From the NCBI GenBank assembly GCA_943846745.1, contig OX044360.1:186001-250000 (forward strand): 64,000 nt of DNA, written 5' to 3'. This document shows positions 61,693-64,000 of this stretch, piece after piece. Source of the DNA: Opacimonas sp002292215. Lineage in GTDB: Bacteria > Pseudomonadota > Gammaproteobacteria > Enterobacterales > Alteromonadaceae. The notes under the pieces are model-generated. The model made no database searches. It saw only the letters and a list, made by a program, of their open reading frames with translations, and was not told the DNA's origin. Position numbers and translations under genes: made by a program. How positions within the stretch are numbered: the first letter of the stretch is position 1; each line of letters begins with the position of its first letter.

Positions 61693-62103
61693 ATGAGCGA
61701 TACCAATACACCAATGACACAAGCCGAACATGACCAATGGGTGCGTGAACAATTTCAACGCGCCAATAAACATTTAGCTGAAAACGGAGTATTGTTTGAT
61801 TCAGTGGTCGTAGAAGAGAGTCGCTATTTAGCCCCTTATGTTGCAGTTTGGAAAATCAAATCACAACAAGGTAAGTACTTTTGGGTGTTAAGCGGTGATT
61901 TACCTGCAGATTATATCCCATTTGATACAGCTCCAGATGTACGGAGTGCATTAAAACACTTTTCTTTATCATGGCAGTTAAAAGCTGAGAATATCAGTGC
62001 CACTAATGGCATTGATGAAACGCAACAAAACTATGCTAAATTATTGGCAGATCGCGCAATTAGCTTATATCAATTGAGCGAAAAACAAGAGTTGTGGGTG
62101 TAA
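61693..62103 (+). CDS. DUF4826 family protein
   Basis: The 136-residue cytoplasmic protein has the DUF4826 pattern: HDQWVREQFQRANKHLAENG, then SRYLAPYVAVWKIKSQQGKYFWVLSGDLPADYIPF, and ARDALRHFSLxWQ-like (VRSALKHFSLSWQLKAEN). Function is not known. AAAGAGG lies ahead of the ATG. It follows ydiJ and may be cotranscribed. Its stop is one base from the stop of convergent roxA. Confidence 0.85.
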   Translation: MSDTNTPMTQAEHDQWVREQFQRANKHLAENGVLFDSVVVEESRYLAPYVAVWKIKSQQGKYFWVLSGDLPADYIPFDTAPDVRSALKHFSLSWQLKAENISATNGIDETQQNYAKLLADRAISLYQLSEKQELWV

Positions 62104-62104
62104 A

Positions 62105-63259
62105 TTACTCACCCACGATCTCTATATACCCACGATTAATTAACTCACACAACATGTCAATCCAAGCATCGCTCATCTCGGTGCTATACTGGAGCAATGT
62201 TTGTGAATGATTTAGTATTCGGCTGGTGAGTGCTTTTTCAGCAGCGGTCGAAGCAAATTGCTGTCCATTGATAAAAAAGATAAATGGCGCTTCACTTTTA
62301 TGGTCAGTTTGGCGATCTAGGTATACCGGTCTTACACCACAGGCATGCTGTATCGTAATACCTCGGGTCATCAATTCGAGTATTTCATCACGCAAGATAG
62401 GTGTGTCCAGTTCATAGTTATCTAATGTCTCATTTTGTTTTGACAAATATTCAGTTAATACTTGGTCTATTTGTGGGCTGGTAACATATTGTTGTAGTAA
62501 CTCCTTCAATAACATCATATCACGAGCTGGCAAAGCAGCAGGCTCCTCAGTGGTTTCTCGGTTCGTATCGCTAAAGCGTTGCGTGACTTTATCATTTTCT
62601 AACAAGTCATCCGCAATGACTTGGAAAAGCTCCGATTGATCCGGAGCTCTAAACCCAATTGAATAGTTTAGGCATTCACTGAGGGATTCTCCTTTATGCG
62701 GAAAACCCGGTGGTATATATAAAACATCACCAGAATTTAAAACCACATCGATAATTGGCTCAAATTCATCGGTTTGTTGTAATTTAGGGTGAGGATAAAA
62801 ACGGCTAGAGTGTTTGGGTTTTGCGCCAACTTGCCAACGACGCTGACCTTTGCCTTGGACAATAAAAACATCATATTGATCGATATGTGCACCCACACCG
62901 GCACCAGGCTGTGAAAAACTGACTAATAAATCATCCATGCGCCAATGCGGAATAAAATTAAACGCATTCATTAATAAAGCGGCTTCCTCAATATGCGCAT
63001 CAACCCCTTGCACCATTAATGTCCATGCACCTTGGCATAAGTCTTCAAACTCTGTAAATGGCCCTTCAGTAACCGTCCATGCATCATTAAGATGGCTGAT
63101 GATGCGACTATCTATATCTTCTTCTTGCGCTAAGCCGGCAAGATCATGTTCATCTAGCGGATCGTCAAAATCAGGTAAAACATTCATTAATACACAAGGT
63201 TGACGTTGCCAGTTTTCGGATAAAAACGACGTGATAGAAAATGCAGAAAGTTGATACAT
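62105..63259 (-). CDS. roxA: Ribosomal protein uL16 arginine hydroxylase (RoxA/YcfD)
   Basis: This JmjC-type 2-oxoglutarate/Fe(II) oxygenase hydroxylates an arginine of ribosomal protein uL16. The cupin-like core contains FSQPGAGVGAHIDQYDVFIVQGKGQRRWQVG, with the HxD iron ligands, and VLYIPPGFPHKGESL with the distal histidine. The N-terminal QPCVLMNVLPDF and a C-terminal winged-helix/dimer region (about 250-384) match YcfD. I use ATG 63259 (MYQLSAFSITSF, 384 residues), preceded by TTAGG. The frame is open to 63301, but that would overlap the cyclase gene and add unrelated residues. It lies seven bases after the cyclase stop, so the two are probably cotranscribed. Confidence 0.92.
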   Translation of the reverse strand: MYQLSAFSITSFLSENWQRQPCVLMNVLPDFDDPLDEHDLAGLAQEEDIDSRIISHLNDAWTVTEGPFTEFEDLCQGAWTLMVQGVDAHIEEAALLMNAFNFIPHWRMDDLLVSFSQPGAGVGAHIDQYDVFIVQGKGQRRWQVGAKPKHSSRFYPHPKLQQTDEFEPIIDVVLNSGDVLYIPPGFPHKGESLSECLNYSIGFRAPDQSELFQVIADDLLENDKVTQRFSDTNRETTEEPAALPARDMMLLKELLQQYVTSPQIDQVLTEYLSKQNETLDNYELDTPILRDEILELMTRGITIQHACGVRPVYLDRQTDHKSEAPFIFFINGQQFASTAAEKALTSRILNHSQTLLQYSTEMSDAWIDMLCELINRGYIEIVGE

Positions 63260-63266
63260 AAATAGC

Positions 63267-63836
63267 CTAATGATGAATTTGATACACGCAGGTATCACCA
63301 AAATCTCTTAGTTCCAAATGATGCTTTGAAACCTGGATCGGTAATGAATGATATTGAGCTGTATTATGGCATACATAGATAGCATTACTAGGCGTTGTGC
63401 CGAGTATTCTAGAACAGTGATCGACAATCCTCCCCCATATATCGAATTGGGATTGATTGATGCCTATATACCCAGCCATGATGTCTCCGCAAGTGATTGC
63501 ATATTTGGTGGGATAGGAGAGTCGTTGTTGCAGAGCAATACTTAATGAGATAGCGTTATTTGCAGTCGAATTCTGTTCTGATAGTATCGTTGTATTCTGG
63601 CTAAAATAAGGTCCACAGAGCAGTAAACAGCCATCACCTAAATATTTTATAATTTTGGCATCATGTTGCGCTGCCGTGTCATCAAAAATAGCATAAATAT
63701 TATGTAACATCGCTACACGTTGGCTATCGGTTAATGTGCTTGTATGTGCCACAAAACCAGCTATATCTATGAAGATAACAGCAACGTTGGCATACAGGGA
63801 GGTATGGGGGATTGGTATAGAAAGTGTCATCATCAT
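63267..63836 (-). CDS. Minimal class III nucleotidyl cyclase
   Basis: The 189-residue protein is a lone catalytic domain. Metal aspartates are D24 (VIFIDIAGF) and D68 (KYLGDGCLLL). K64 and D132 (FDIWG) match the adenine-selecting Lys/Asp pair of adenylate cyclases. Transition-state R143 is present (DHCSRI), but the usual partner asparagine in VNxAxR is Asp (VDHCSR, D139). CGDIMAGYIG is the central beta-strand motif. ATP cyclisation to cAMP is likely if the Asp is tolerated. It has no sensor or membrane segment. Three tandem ATG codons follow AAGGA; the third (63830) has the best spacing. It lies between purB and roxA. Confidence 0.8.
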   Translation of the reverse strand: MMMTLSIPIPHTSLYANVAVIFIDIAGFVAHTSTLTDSQRVAMLHNIYAIFDDTAAQHDAKIIKYLGDGCLLLCGPYFSQNTTILSEQNSTANNAISLSIALQQRLSYPTKYAITCGDIMAGYIGINQSQFDIWGRIVDHCSRILGTTPSNAIYVCHNTAQYHSLPIQVSKHHLELRDFGDTCVYQIHH

Positions 63837-63870
63837 CCTTAATTAAAAAGACGATGATGACCGATATTAC

Positions 63871-64000
63871 TTAGTCTGACAACTGATCCACAAAGGCAAT
63901 AGCTTGGCCAATGTAGTTTTGTGGTGACAATAGTTTGAGTTCTGCTTTGACTTGATCAGGTAATTCCAATCCATCAATAAACTCAGCCATGACTTGTGCA
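63871..64000 (-). CDS. purB: Adenylosuccinate lyase, C-terminal end
   Basis: Only the last 43 codons are in the window; the gene continues beyond the right edge. The residues FIDGLELPDQVKAELKLLSP, then NYIGQAIAFVDQL, match the C-terminus of E. coli PurB (FIDGLALPEEEKARLKAMTP, NYIGRAITMVDEL). PurB cleaves adenylosuccinate and SAICAR in purine synthesis. The link purB-roxA, with the cyclase gene between, resembles the E. coli neighbourhood where roxA lies near purB. Confidence 0.93.
   Translation of the reverse strand, partial: AQVMAEFIDGLELPDQVKAELKLLSPQNYIGQAIAFVDQLSD

Overview
The window is an AT-rich stretch of a gammaproteobacterial chromosome, most like a marine member of the Alteromonadales or a neighbouring group (Shewanella, Psychromonas or Moritella type). 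The gene content points there: an initiator-tRNA gene in front of rimP-nusA-infB-rbfA-truB-rpsO, recC-recB-recD, smpB/ratA/rnfH, ppsR/ppsA, and ydiJ, roxA and purB. The tmRNA encodes the tag ANDENYALAA. I cannot name a species from sequence alone.

Layout. 1-6.7 kb: the 3' part of an RNase J-type hydrolase, a small membrane protein, a two-PAS GGDEF-EAL protein, an acyl-CoA synthetase and an all-alpha dUTPase. 6.9-16 kb: recC, recB and recD, translationally coupled by overlapping stop and start codons. 16-22.7 kb: hemN with a candidate FNR box, a histidine phosphatase, a quinone-oxidoreductase-type MDR enzyme, a DmdC-like acyl-CoA dehydrogenase, a LysR regulator and phhB. 22.7-30.2 kb: the translation/transcription-factor operon, from a strong tRNA promoter to rpsO. 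30.2-35.9 kb: a decayed YhaV toxin gene in the place where pnp usually lies, an alanine-racemase-like gene coupled to a PurD-like ATP-grasp gene, and a lipoprotein with a collagen-like segment. 36-42 kb: metY, an RMD1-family protein, a glycine-zipper lipoprotein, a kdgF/dehR-like pair sharing an operator-like 14-mer, and ylqF.

43.1-48.7 kb is a compact island of about 5.66 kb integrated into the 3' end of ssrA. It has a 24-bp core duplicated at its ends, a P4-type tyrosine integrase with candidate arm sites, AlpA, a RepA-like ATPase, one unknown gene, and LysE-family exporter plus Lrp/AsnC cargo. The cargo lies between two same-length (168 bp), diverged direct repeats that contain no gene. 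The original ssrA terminator is stranded at the far end of the island, and the island supplies a replacement.

49-53.5 kb lies between ssrA and smpB: a small secreted protein, a Met-rich TonB-dependent receptor of the copper (OprC/NosA) type, and a hybrid histidine kinase. An FNR-like 14-mer identical to the one at hemN lies upstream, which suggests copper acquisition linked to oxygen limitation. 53.6-64 kb: smpB, ratA, rnfH, the ppsR/ppsA divergent pair, ydiJ, a DUF4826 protein, roxA, a minimal class III nucleotidyl cyclase and the end of purB.

Two genes appear frameshifted at homopolymers near their 5' ends: the small secreted protein at 29.2-29.7 kb and the hybrid kinase at 51.9-53.5 kb. 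No CRISPR array, rRNA operon or intact insertion sequence was seen.
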